This document shows, piece after piece, positions 44,390 through 53,359 of a DNA stretch of 64,000 bases. Source of the DNA: Pyralis farinalis (Eukaryota; Arthropoda; Insecta; Lepidoptera; Pyralidae); the NCBI GenBank assembly GCA_947507595.1, contig OX382273.1, forward strand, positions 11,963,880 to 12,027,879, given 5' to 3'. Made by a program: the position numbers and the translations under genes. Within the stretch, counting starts at the first letter, position 1. Each line of letters begins with the position of its first letter. The notes under the pieces are model-generated. The model was given only the letters and a program-made list of their open reading frames with translations. It had not been told where the DNA came from and did not search any database.

Positions 44390-45727
44390 TTAGTCTTTAA
44401 GTATTATTTTCATTTCTACGTTACTTCTTTTCTTTACTTCACTAGGCTTATACTCTTCCAGCATTCTTTCGATTTCTCTTGTGTACCCTGGACGTTTAAT
44501 GTCACCTTCTTCGTAGGTAGTTTTCTTATCATCAGTTAGAAGTGTTAAATGCAAAATCTTTTCTACGATAATGCCATTTGCTGTAAATTTTATTTCAAAT
44601 TCCTTCAATATAGGATTCCCAAGTATCACTTTAACGGGTATATCATTATCCTGGACAATATGGAAGGTAACGTCAGCATAACAATCATCAATTTGTAGAT
44701 TAGCAACAAAAGTTCCTTGTGTGTATATTTCCTTTTCAGCAATTCCTGTTAAACACACTCTTGCGTGACTGTCAAAACTTAATTCTCCTTTCAGGATATT
44801 TTCAGCTTCAGTCATTTTAATTAAGTTTACGTCGCTTCCTGTGTCGATTAATGCGGTTACTTCAATTTCGTTAATCTTAATCTGCTTATATGGAGTCTTA
44901 TCCATTTTATTGTCATTAATCTTATTATTAACATTTAGAGTCTTCTTTGGTTTATTCACACATTCAGGTGCCTTATGCCCGAACTCGTTACATTTAAAAC
45001 ATTTTATACCTTTTGAACATAATGGCGCTTGATGATCCAGGTCACCACAATTGAAACACCTCTTGACGTTGGTCATTTTACGGTTTGTGTGATGACTCGG
45101 AGTAGGATTAGATGGTCTGTTTGACATCTTCTTCTTAAAGTCGCTGTAGATATCCATTTTCTTTCTAAATTCTGTAATATTTGATGCGCCATATAATATG
45201 ACTTTGTTAGATTCAATGTCTCGAATACCATCTATGATGTATTCTATCAGTGCGGAGTCTTCTATGTTACCATGTAACGCTAATTCTTTCATATGCAGAA
45301 AATACTGCTGATGCGTTTCGTCATTTTTCATCTTGCGTGAGCTAAGTTTCTTATGTATGGCGGCACTATTTAGGCGTGGTCCAAATTCCTCTAATAATTC
45401 TTTCCTTAAATTAGACCAACTCTTCACGCTACCTAAAGAACGTAAAAATAGCTTAGCAGTCCCTTGTAATAACCTTTTAGCATATATCAACTCTTCAATG
45501 TCAGTCCATCTCATAATCTCTGATGTATCTTCAAACTCTGATAACCATGTTCCAATTGGGTAGGTGTCATCTGCGGTGAAAAGCGTCATGGATTTTTCAA
45601 CATCGTGGAACGACACTTTTGGTCTGTCGAAGTCATTTGATGGACCTTGTAAGTCTTGAGGCAGTTCATCAGTCTTTTCTTCAACCATTGTGTCTTCTTT
45701 CTTCTTTATATGCCGAGTCTTTGACAT
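44390..45727 (-). CDS. gag: Gypsy Gag-protease polyprotein, 445 codons
   Basis: ATG at 45725-45727, TAA at 44390-44392. Residues 1-200 form a Gag domain (TWLSEFEDTSEIMRW, LLQGTAKLFLRSL and LRKELLEEFG are typical capsid-like segments). Two CCHC zinc knuckles follow: C224-C227-H232-C237 and C243-C246-H251-C256. The retropepsin-type protease active site is LIDTGS with D295, and a GNPILKEFEIKF flap-to-C-terminal region follows. The product would bind its RNA, assemble particles and process the polyprotein. The frame stops in the linker before RT (NVEMKIILKD then TAA) and resumes in the same frame. This stop may be a readthrough signal or a nonsense mutation. Confidence 0.9.
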   Translation of the reverse strand: MSKTRHIKKKEDTMVEEKTDELPQDLQGPSNDFDRPKVSFHDVEKSMTLFTADDTYPIGTWLSEFEDTSEIMRWTDIEELIYAKRLLQGTAKLFLRSLGSVKSWSNLRKELLEEFGPRLNSAAIHKKLSSRKMKNDETHQQYFLHMKELALHGNIEDSALIEYIIDGIRDIESNKVILYGASNITEFRKKMDIYSDFKKKMSNRPSNPTPSHHTNRKMTNVKRCFNCGDLDHQAPLCSKGIKCFKCNEFGHKAPECVNKPKKTLNVNNKINDNKMDKTPYKQIKINEIEVTALIDTGSDVNLIKMTEAENILKGELSFDSHARVCLTGIAEKEIYTQGTFVANLQIDDCYADVTFHIVQDNDIPVKVILGNPILKEFEIKFTANGIIVEKILHLTLLTDDKKTTYEEGDIKRPGYTREIERMLEEYKPSEVKKRSNVEMKIILKD

Positions 45728-46143
45728 AACTAGTCTTTTTAGTCTTTAATTAGTCTTAAAAGTCTTCAATCTTAAATATCTTTAAGCATTTAAATAATAA
45801 AAGGAATCTTCAGTAATCATTGGTAGTAATCAGTCAATCATTTCCAAGTGTGCTCAATTTCGTTCATTACTCCATGGTCGTCGTACTAAGTGTGCACAGA
45901 ACATCCATTATTTTTATAGCTCCATGTCATTTTATGAAATGTCAAATTATTTATTTTATTTTCACTTCTGTCCATTAAAATCACTTACTTCTTATATTCG
46001 TTTTTATAATTTATGTGCACTGAATGAATAAAACACAACTGTAAAGTCTATTTTAATGTTTTTCGTACCAATTTTATTTTTCACATCAATGTCCGTATTC
46101 CAATCCGAATGTTATTTGGTACACTAAATCTGTCTATCTCTCC
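45728..46143 (-). other. Gypsy 5' leader
   Basis: About 416 bases between primer binding site and gag ATG. Just before the ATG, an AAGACT motif recurs four times within about 40 bases (plus strand AGTCTT between 45733 and 45770). Confidence 0.7.
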
Positions 46144-46161
46144 ATCCCGGACGAGCCCCCA
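46144..46161 (-). promoter_or_regulatory. Primer binding site, tRNA-Pro
   Basis: In element orientation TGGGGGCTCGTCCGGGAT, five bases (ACTTT) after the LTR end. This 18-mer is the complement of the 3' end of tRNA-Pro and equals the well-known primer site of murine leukaemia virus. Confidence 0.85.
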
Positions 46162-46166
46162 AAAGT

Positions 46167-46351
46167 TGTGGGATGGAGAAAAATACTGCATGGCAAAAAT
46201 AAACCAGAAAATCTTTAATAAAGAAATAAACATAAATTCGTAGCACACATCTTCTGTAGCGCACAACTTACAGCCCAACCTCAATGTTGCCACTCTCTAA
46301 AAACAAAAGCAGTTCCTCCTTTAAAAAAATAAAAAATAATATTCTTCCCAC

Positions 46352-46352
<1 letters not shown>
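46167..46352 (-). repeat. 5' LTR of Ty3/gypsy element (186 bp)
   Basis: Identical by eye to 41708-41893. It carries the promoter and transcription start for the element, though no TATA box can be picked out with confidence. Confidence 0.95.

Positions 46353-46377
<25 letters not shown>
46353..46377. repeat. TA microsatellite, right of gypsy insertion
   Basis: Continuation of the array at 41682-41707, interrupted by the gypsy element. It may be the simple-repeat tail of the adjacent minus-strand LINE. Confidence 0.85.
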
Positions 46378-46384
<7 letters not shown>

Positions 46385-46574
46385 AAGTATTATTTATATA
46401 GATATCTAAATTATTTATATATATTATAATTATTATATATGAACTTGAGGTGTCTTATGTGGATTAATAATATATTTTACTTACATTATTAATAATTATA
46501 TATTATATTCGTTACTCTATTAACATTACTTCCAACAATATTTTGGCACTCATATTATTATAAGGTAACAGACG
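46378..46574 (-). mobile_element. 3' untranslated region of LINE
   Basis: AT-rich sequence downstream of the LINE stop codon (minus strand), leading to the TA microsatellite. Confidence 0.6.
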
Positions 46575-48022
46575 TTATTGCATAGGGAGGAGTAAATTTT
46601 CAGTTGATTCGTATGACAATGTGGCGAGATATTTGCCAATTATAGCTTTTGCTTGGCGAACAGAGCACATTTTTATATCGCATGTCTTACAAATTTTATT
46701 GTAGGTAAGCACTCGAATAAATGGAGGGAATCTTTGTGCAAATGAAGTGTTCACGGCGATAGTGGGTAAAGAGAAATTTCGTCGACTTAACATAGGTGTA
46801 TAATCCTTGGAATTGATGACTTCCTTGTGTACCGTACATGTAGTTTTCAGTACAAAGAGTTGTCGCACAGTTAGAACACGACTGTCCTCATACACATCCG
46901 CTGTAGGGTATCTGAGAGGTTTCCGTAACATAGTTTTCAGCACTGATCTTTGAGCCCTTTTAACCGGTAGTAGAGCTGTTTTAGCGGCACTGCCCCAGCC
47001 AAGGATACAATAGGTAATCAGAGATTGGCAAAGGGCGAAATAAATGGTTCTCAGTGTTTGTAGTGAAGCCAGATTTCGTAGTTTCCTCATTATGTAGGAG
47101 GTTTTACGGATTCGGGAAGATAGGATATTTAAATGAGCTTTGAAATTTAGCCTGTCATCCAGTGTGACTCCCAAGTACTTAACATTGTTAGCTATGCTTA
47201 TATGTCCGCAATTACAAGTGTCTACCGAAGTTTCACCACAGCTGTGAATTTTGAATTTGGACAAGGCTAGTGACGGTGCGGATGTAGTTGTCTTATGGAA
47301 ACAGACGAACTTAGTTTTGTCGGTGTTTAAAGTGAGGAGGTTTTTCTTTAACCAGTTGTTGATGATACTCATGCCACGCTCAGCCAATGAAACCGCCTCT
47401 AGCCAACTTGACCCATGGAAGATTAGGGCAGTATCGTCTGCGTAACATATTATGTCTGCGTTTTCTAGCATAAGATCATGAATACTATTTATATAAAGAA
47501 TAAATAAGGTTGGCCCGAGGATACTTCCCTGCGGGACTCCAAAGTCTACCTCATGGACATCGCTTGAGATACCGTCGATGCAGACACACTGCTTCCGTTT
47601 TAATAAATAGCTTTTGAACCATGCCAGAGCAATGCCACGGATTTCTAAATTTTCCAGCTTTTTAAGTAAGATTGGAGCGGAAACAGTGTCAAAAGCTTTT
47701 GCGAGATCTAAGAATACACCTAAACAACTCCTGTTTTTATCTAATTGAGAGGAAATTTTAGTTAGAAGTAGGGAAACTGCATATTCGGTCGAGCTTCCTT
47801 GTCGAAAACCAAATTGTCTCTCTGACAACAGGTTGTTTAATTCACAAAAACGAATAAGACGTTTGTGTACGATTTTTTCGAGCAATTTGGAAAAGGTATT
47901 TAACAAAGATATTGGTCGGTAGTTCGACGGGGAGTCTCGGGGCCCATTTTTATATACGGGTATTACAGATACGATCTTCCAAAGGTCCGGAAAAGTACCA
48001 GTGGCAAGACTATTATTAAAAA
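46575..48022 (-). pseudogene. LINE reverse transcriptase, downstream part (split by H repeat)
   Basis: Minus-strand coding from 48022 to the stop at 46575. Order of RT motifs: NYRPISLLNTFSKLLEKIV, SERQFGFRQGSSTEYAVSLL, LGVFLDLAKAFDTVS (motif A), DFGVPQGSILGPTLFILYIN, IICYADDTALIF (motif C, catalytic Asp pair) and VKYLGVTLDDRLNFKAHL. A thumb and C-terminal region then runs to TENLLLPMQ. The frame is free of internal stops over 480 codons. The apparent 17 N-terminal residues of the open frame are encoded by the inserted H repeat. The LINE clade is Jockey/CR1-like; I recall similar sequences as Daphne-type but cannot verify. Confidence 0.9.
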
Positions 48023-48352
48023 TCGGCCAAGTGCGAGTCGGACTCGCACACGAAGGGTTCCGTACCATTATCTATAAAAACGGCAAAAAAAATCACGTTT
48101 GTTGTATGGGAGCCCCCTTAAATATTTATTTTATTCTATTTTTTAGTATTTGTTGTTATAGCGGCAATAGAAATACATCACCTGTGAAAATTTCAACTGT
48201 CTAACTATCACGGTTCATGAGATACAGTCTGGTGACAGACGGACGGACGGACGGACGGACGGACGGACGGACGGACGGACGGACGGACGGACGGACAGCG
48301 GAGCCTCAGTAATAGGGTTCCGTTTTACCCTTTGGGTACGGAACCCTAAAAA
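48023..48352 (+). mobile_element. Family H repeat, GGAC x14, inserted in LINE ORF
   Basis: 330 bp, starting TCGGCCAAGTGCGAGTCGGA and ending TTTGGGTACGGAACCC then TAAAAA. 48241-48296 is 14 perfect GGAC units. It interrupts the LINE reverse transcriptase, and removing it restores a continuous frame. Confidence 0.95.
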
Positions 48353-48715
48353 TGAACGTTAAGGGAATGACAATATATTCCTTTAATTGTTTAACAAGAA
48401 AATTATTTATGCCATCCAAACCAGGAGCTTTATTAGTAGGTAGATTATTAATGAGACTAGTTATTTCAAATGGATCGGTAGGTTGCATAAAAAAGGAGTT
48501 CAGAACGGGTATGTTAGGTAAAGTGTCTGAAGCTAGTTGTTCCTCCGTGGTGTCCAACTCATTTAATATGTTGTCTGCTAACAACTGACCTACTTTCGCG
48601 AAGTAAGAGTTGCAGGCATTCAGAGCTTCCTTTGCATCACCCATGTCAGGCAACAATTCAGAAGTATTCAATATAAATATCCATAGAACCAAAATGAATT
48701 TAATAGTCGATTAAA
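48353..48715 (-). pseudogene. LINE reverse transcriptase, upstream part
   Basis: Minus-strand coding with ALNACNSYFAKVGQLLADNI, then NSFFMQPTDPFEITSLINNL and LPTNKAPGLDGINNFLVKQL, the KAPGLDGI motif that opens LINE RT domains. It ends in IVIPLTFIF, which continues after the H insertion as NNSLATGTFPDLWK. The upstream endonuclease domain is missing: the LINE is 5' truncated near 48715. Confidence 0.85.
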
Positions 48716-48763
48716 AAGGTCTAAATGTCGTAGTTAGTTTACTGTAATGTCTCTTTACTATTG

Positions 48764-49158
48764 TGACGAGTTCGGTGGCCCAGTGGTGAATGACGCAACT
48801 TTGACACTAACGCTCGCGGGTTCGATTTCCACAGAAGACAAACATTTGTGTCCATGAACAGGTCTGTTTGTCATGGTCTGGGTGTTTTTAAGAGAGGTGG
48901 GGCGTATCAAAGCAGCCTGTCTGGGGTAGTACCTACACCTCTCCAGAAAATCGCAACCAAATAACAACTTCCTAGAGGGTTATTGTGTTCCTGCGTGTCA
49001 ATAAGGTCACCAGTAAGCTCCGAAGGAATTGATGTGTTAACAGTAGAGGTGGCATCGCGCTAGTGATGCTTAATGTATTGCAAGCGTTCATAGGCTACGG
49101 TAACCGTTTTACATCCATGGGCCCTATGCTTGTATGCTTCTCGATGTTGTATAAAAAA
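48764..49158 (+). mobile_element. S1 SINE, full length (about 395 bp)
   Basis: Reference copy for the family. Head starts TGACGAG, A box inside TTCGGTGGCCCAGTGG (48771-48786), B box GGGTTCGATTTCC (48818-48830), then TTGTGTCCATGAACAGG and CATGGTCTGGGTGTTTTTAA. The body begins AGAGAGGTGGGGCGTATCAA and ends CTACGGTAACCGTTTTACAT. The tail is TCGATGTTGTATAAAAAA. A Pol III-driven, LINE-mobilised element; non-coding. A family H copy begins at the next base. Confidence 0.95.
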
Positions 49159-49452
49159 TCGGCCAAGTGCGAGTCGGACTCGCGCACGAAGGGTTCCGTA
49201 CCATTATTTATAAAAACGGCAAAAAAATCACGTTTATTGTATGGGAGCCCCCTTAAATATTTATTTTATTCTATTTTTTAGTATTTGTTGTTACAGCGGC
49301 AACAGAAATACATCATCTGTGGAAATTTCCAGTCTCTAACTATCACCGTTCATGAGATACAGCCTGGTGACAGACGGACGGACGGACGGACGGACAGCGG
49401 AGCCTCAGTAATAGGGTTCCGTTTTACCCTTTGGGTACGGAACCCTAAAAAA
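49159..49452 (+). mobile_element. Family H repeat, GGAC x5
   Basis: TCGGCCAAGTGCGAGTCGGA to CCTTTGGGTACGGAACCC, then TAAAAAA. It starts exactly at the end of the S1 A-tail, so the SINE tail served as target or A-run junction. Confidence 0.95.
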
Positions 49453-49514
49453 GGTAATTTAACTGTGGCCTATCTTTAATTGGGTTATGTACATACATAC
49501 ATAAAAAACACCTT

Positions 49515-49650
49515 ATGATAGTGCAAAGACAGGTTGTGAGAATTGTCGATGATCTTAAACTCACACGCTATATTGAGCCCTTGAATTTAAGAAGATATAT
49601 TGCCTCCTTGGAGCATAAGGTTCTTTAAGAGCGGTGTGAAGAGATTTTAC
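49515..49650 (+). pseudogene. CR1-like LINE C-terminal fragment
   Basis: Encodes RQVVRIVDDLKLTRYIEPLN then LRRYIASLEHKVL and a stop. It matches RRAMRIVDDPKRYRALEFK at 57120 and a recalled CR1B-type pattern (ALDSxxRRAxRIVDDP). Confidence 0.6.
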
Positions 49651-49823
49651 AGGTTTTATAACCTACGAGTAACGCCCATGTTGTTACTATCAAGCAGGCA
49701 GTACGCTTGTTTTAAACTCAGATCAGTGTAAAATTCACAATGCCATCCGGTTCTAAATTAAGCGACACTTGTAGGTTGCTTCTTCTAGAGTATTCTAGAC
49801 AATTGACAATACATTTAAAAAAA

Positions 49824-50131
49824 TCGGCCAAGTGCGAGTCGGACTCGCGCACGAAGGGTTCCGTACCATTATCTATAAAAACGGCAAAAAAAAACGTTTG
49901 TTGTATGGGAGCCCCCTTAAATATTTATTTTATTCTATTTTTTAGTATTTGTTGTTATAGCGGCAACAGAAATACATCATCTATGAAAATTTCAATTGTC
50001 TAACTATCACGGTTCATGAGATACAGCCTGGTGACAGACGGACGGACGGACGGACGGACGGACGGACGGACGGACAGCGGAGCCTCAGTAATAGGGTTCC
50101 GTTTTACCCTTTGGGTACGGAACCCTAAAAA
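49824..50131 (+). mobile_element. Family H repeat, GGAC x9
   Basis: TCGGCCAAGTGCGAGTCGGA to TTTGGGTACGGAACCC, then TAAAAA, after an A-run. Nine GGAC units. Third copy in the same orientation within 2.1 kb. Confidence 0.95.
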
Positions 50132-50643
50132 TACCCAGATGAAGACCAACAGAAATGTTAATATTGTGAGAGAATCGAACGAACGGCCCTTTGTGTTAAT
50201 GTAATTTCTGTAGTCATATCTATCTCCTTGATCACTGGGCTCATCTATCTACTGTCTTCTCATACTTCCCTTTTACGGGCTTCGAAGGGTTCTCCTTGGT
50301 TATTTGCGTTGGACGATAATCGATAATCATATTCATTCATTCGTTCAAAGGATACAAGCGAAAGTAATCTTTAAAAGTAATTACAATTTTATTGAGCCGA
50401 TTATTGCAAAAGAATGAATGAATTAACTAAAAATATTTACTCGAGCAGTCGCTCCATTTCGAATTGAAAGTTCAAACATTTAGTGCTTCGGATGTCGCAG
50501 TCTTCACAGAATGTCTAGAATAGGATGAAATAAGAACAATAAATGAAGTGATCATGATAAAAATAAGGCAATCAATTATTCATTTTACAAGTTTTCCTAA
50601 CTTTAAGTCCAGTTTGTACCTTATGATGTGCTCAATAAAGTGC
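50132..50643. other. Non-coding
   Basis: Nothing recognised. Confidence 0.35.
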
Positions 50644-51070
50644 ATTAAGCCGGTGGTCCAGTGGCTAGCGATGGCTACATTAACACTAAAGGATTGCGGA
50701 TTCGATTTCAGCACAAGACAAAATATTTGTGTGATGTTGTTTGTATTTCTGATATCACTAAGGTGCAAACAAGCATAAGACCTGCTTGATAATCAGCAGC
50801 TACCGTAGCTTAAGGACACTTGCAATAGAGGAGGCGTCACTCGTACGTTGCCGAGTTTGTAAAAACCTCTTCACGCCTGGAGAATCTCATTCTGCAATCC
50901 CTAGAAAAAAGCTCAGCAGGTAGTTTATTCCACAATTTAAGAGTTCTCGGTACAAAACTTCTCTTTTTAAGTAGCGGTTTGGGTGTTTTTTATGTATAAT
51001 AAACGAGTGTTTACAAAGTACAAAAAAGTGGTACTTATGAGTTTAGGCTAGATAAGGCTGTGTTATTCAT
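50644..51070 (+). mobile_element. S2-like SINE with another repeat inside
   Basis: Head: CCGGTGGTCCAGTGGCTAGC and GCGGATTCGATTTCAGCACA, then ATATTTGTGTGATG. The tail resumes at about 50980 as GGTTTGGGTGTTTTTTATGT and ATAATAAACGAGTGTTTACA, as in S2. Between them 50763-50975 holds GACCTGCTTGATAATCAGCA, TTAAGGACACTTGCAATAGA and CAGCAGGTAGTTTATTCCAC, resembling a LINE-derived repeat, so this looks nested. Confidence 0.55.
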
Positions 51071-53052
51071 TCGAAAATGTATTAATTAATGTAAAATAAT
51101 ACATCCTGCCTATGCCTATCTATTTATCTATAACGGTGATCAAGTTAATCATTAACTGATATCTAGTAACCTCTTTATTGATTGAAATTGATTGAGAAAC
51201 GCTCAACAAGACATCAAATTTATTTCACGTGTATAAATTGAACGTACAAGGATCAACACATCGGGTTTTTACTATTGACACTTGCCCAATAAAAGCGGCC
51301 ATAAAGACGACCCCAGAGGCAAATAAACCACCATTCCGACCCTATGATGATACTACAATATGCATAGAACCCATTTTATTTGAGCCTAACAGTAAAATAT
51401 GCAGTATAGGCCCACAAACTTCGATAGATAGTAAAATCGGGATCTTATTTGTATGTTTCTTTTCTTTTTTAGTGTCCGGTGCCGAAATTTGGGAAAAAAT
51501 TGCCCAAGTGCAAGTCGAGCTTAGCTCGATTAGAGTTTCATAATAGCCTCATGCACACAACTTCTTAGATGCAATTTGATCTAACTTGCTTTTGTCATCG
51601 TTGATGCACTGGCTGCTACACGACGCATTCTCCGGCGCTGTAGATGTTTGTCGTTAGAATAATATGCTACGAATTATAAATTCATCGAAGTGCCATTCCT
51701 CAAATTAAGTTGGAGGAGGGATGGACGGAGGGAGTTTTTCACTTTTCACTTTTTATTTTGATATTTAATTATAAATTTATTGGTAACCTGAAATTTGGAC
51801 TTGAAGAAATAAATGATGATTCAACGATTCATGAAAGATAAATACCCTTTTTTTAGTCACTGTTTACAAACTAAATACTGAAATAAAAAGAAATAACTAA
51901 TAAACGTAATTAAAATGGCCTGTAAGTGATAGGTTATTTGTTTCTGATAATAAAAATAAAACATTTTTGTACTTATTGAGTCACAAATCATGATAGCCCA
52001 ACGCCATATGAAAAATATTTCAATTAATTTCCTGATTAAGTATTCGATATCGGTCGATATTTGACATATAATATCAAACGTCTAATACTTCATGAGATAT
52101 ACCTATCCTTATATGTTATCAACTATGACTTGGACCTTTGATACTCGTAAATAACCAAATATCTAATTGTCAAATAGAGTTTCTATATTATTCTTGGGAC
52201 ATGACATGATCTTCCTGACATGAATATTACACATGATATTTAGATTCCTGATGGCCATATTGACATACAGAAATAAATTGACTTCCCAGGCTTTAAACTG
52301 ACTCCTCTCAGCAGATGCGATTACATTGTTCAGGTCTACAGTTGATAGTGACTTACTTATTCAGCAAACTATAAAACCCCTACTGGAATATGTCTGTGAC
52401 ATGGAAAATTACATCTACTTTATACATATAACCTCACATCCCCACATACATAAAATCTCTTGTTTCGAAGGTAAATAAGATATCCACGGACTACATCGGA
52501 CATTGACAATTTGGCGCCACTTGGATTCGTTTTGCGTATTTTACGCCCATGAATAATATATCCAGATAAGGTGTTCAGGGTAGAATTTATGAAGGGTTAG
52601 GTGGGGTTTTAATCTCGTAGAGGAACCATAACAAGACGTATGGGCAAATTACTGAATTCGTTATTAGACAGCTGAAACGGTAATGTGTGCTTGAATTTTA
52701 GGTAGGTCGTCATTTAATATAACGTATACTTACTTAAAGTATGCGATGATGGGCATATTAATAACTAGAAGACGGTGCTTAAAACAGAGTTGCAATAATG
52801 TGATTACGTTGACAATGGTTTAAATGTGGTTTTAAACATATGAATGCTTATAGGTACAGCATTTCTGGTATACTTTTAGAAATTCCCTTTGAGCTCTTTC
52901 GAGTTTTAAAATGGCTGTTGTACAGTAGGTCAATATAGAATGACAATGTATGGATCAGTCACGCGACAAGTCTGTGCATACATCTGCAATTTCCATTATC
53001 AACTCAACTGTACCACACTAATTACTAATATCGATTAAATTAAATAACAAAT
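51071..53052. other. Non-coding; one 104-codon frame of unknown meaning
   Basis: The plus-strand frame 51229-51543 has no known domain. It contains a strong acceptor-like tract at 51451-51472 (TTTCTTTTCTTTTTTAG) and then AATTGCCCAAGTGCAAGTCG, vaguely like the start of family H. The remaining AT-rich DNA shows nothing recognisable. Confidence 0.35.
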
Positions 53053-53205
53053 GTCAGGCGTCCTAGGAACCTGCAAGCGTGTATAATTAGAGCTATGAAT
53101 GTTAAAGAAGCGAGTAAGGTGTTTAAGGACCGCGTGTCATGACGCTCGGTTCTCTCTGCCTACCCCGCAAGAGGCCTGGCGCGTAGATATACATATATAA
53201 GTAAC
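53053..53205 (+). mobile_element. RTE LINE 3' end, about 150 bp
   Basis: GCGTCCTAGGAACCTGCAAG, AGAGCTATGAATGTTAAAGA, CTCGGTTCTCTCTGCCTACC and GCGCGTAGATATACATATAT. Among the best preserved tails. Confidence 0.85.
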
Positions 53206-53359
53206 AAATCATTCCAAAATACAATATTTTAGTTTCGTAATCTATAAGACAACATTAAAAATGGTAATTTGATCAAAACTGTAACTCAAATTTGACTTTT
53301 TCAAAATAACGCCTGAATCTATTAACATTTATAATGGTCTAATCTCACATGCGTATACG

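Larger units (their letters stand above)
41708..46352 (-). mobile_element. Young Ty3/gypsy retrotransposon, 4645 bp
   Basis: Complete element: LTR, tRNA-Pro primer binding site, gag-protease ORF, pol ORF, LTR. The flanks are the same TA microsatellite on both sides, so a 4-bp TATA duplication (41704-41707 and 46353-46356) is compatible but not provable. There is no envelope gene. Identical LTRs imply recent insertion. Sequence style is closest, from memory, to the mdg3/Blastopia group of insect elements. Confidence 0.95.

Noticed and set aside
48001..48204. Recurrent small frames inside family H copies (also 49063, 49740, 50016)
   Set aside because: They recur only because the repeat recurs; no conservation of a product beyond nucleotide identity and they are cut by the microsatellite.
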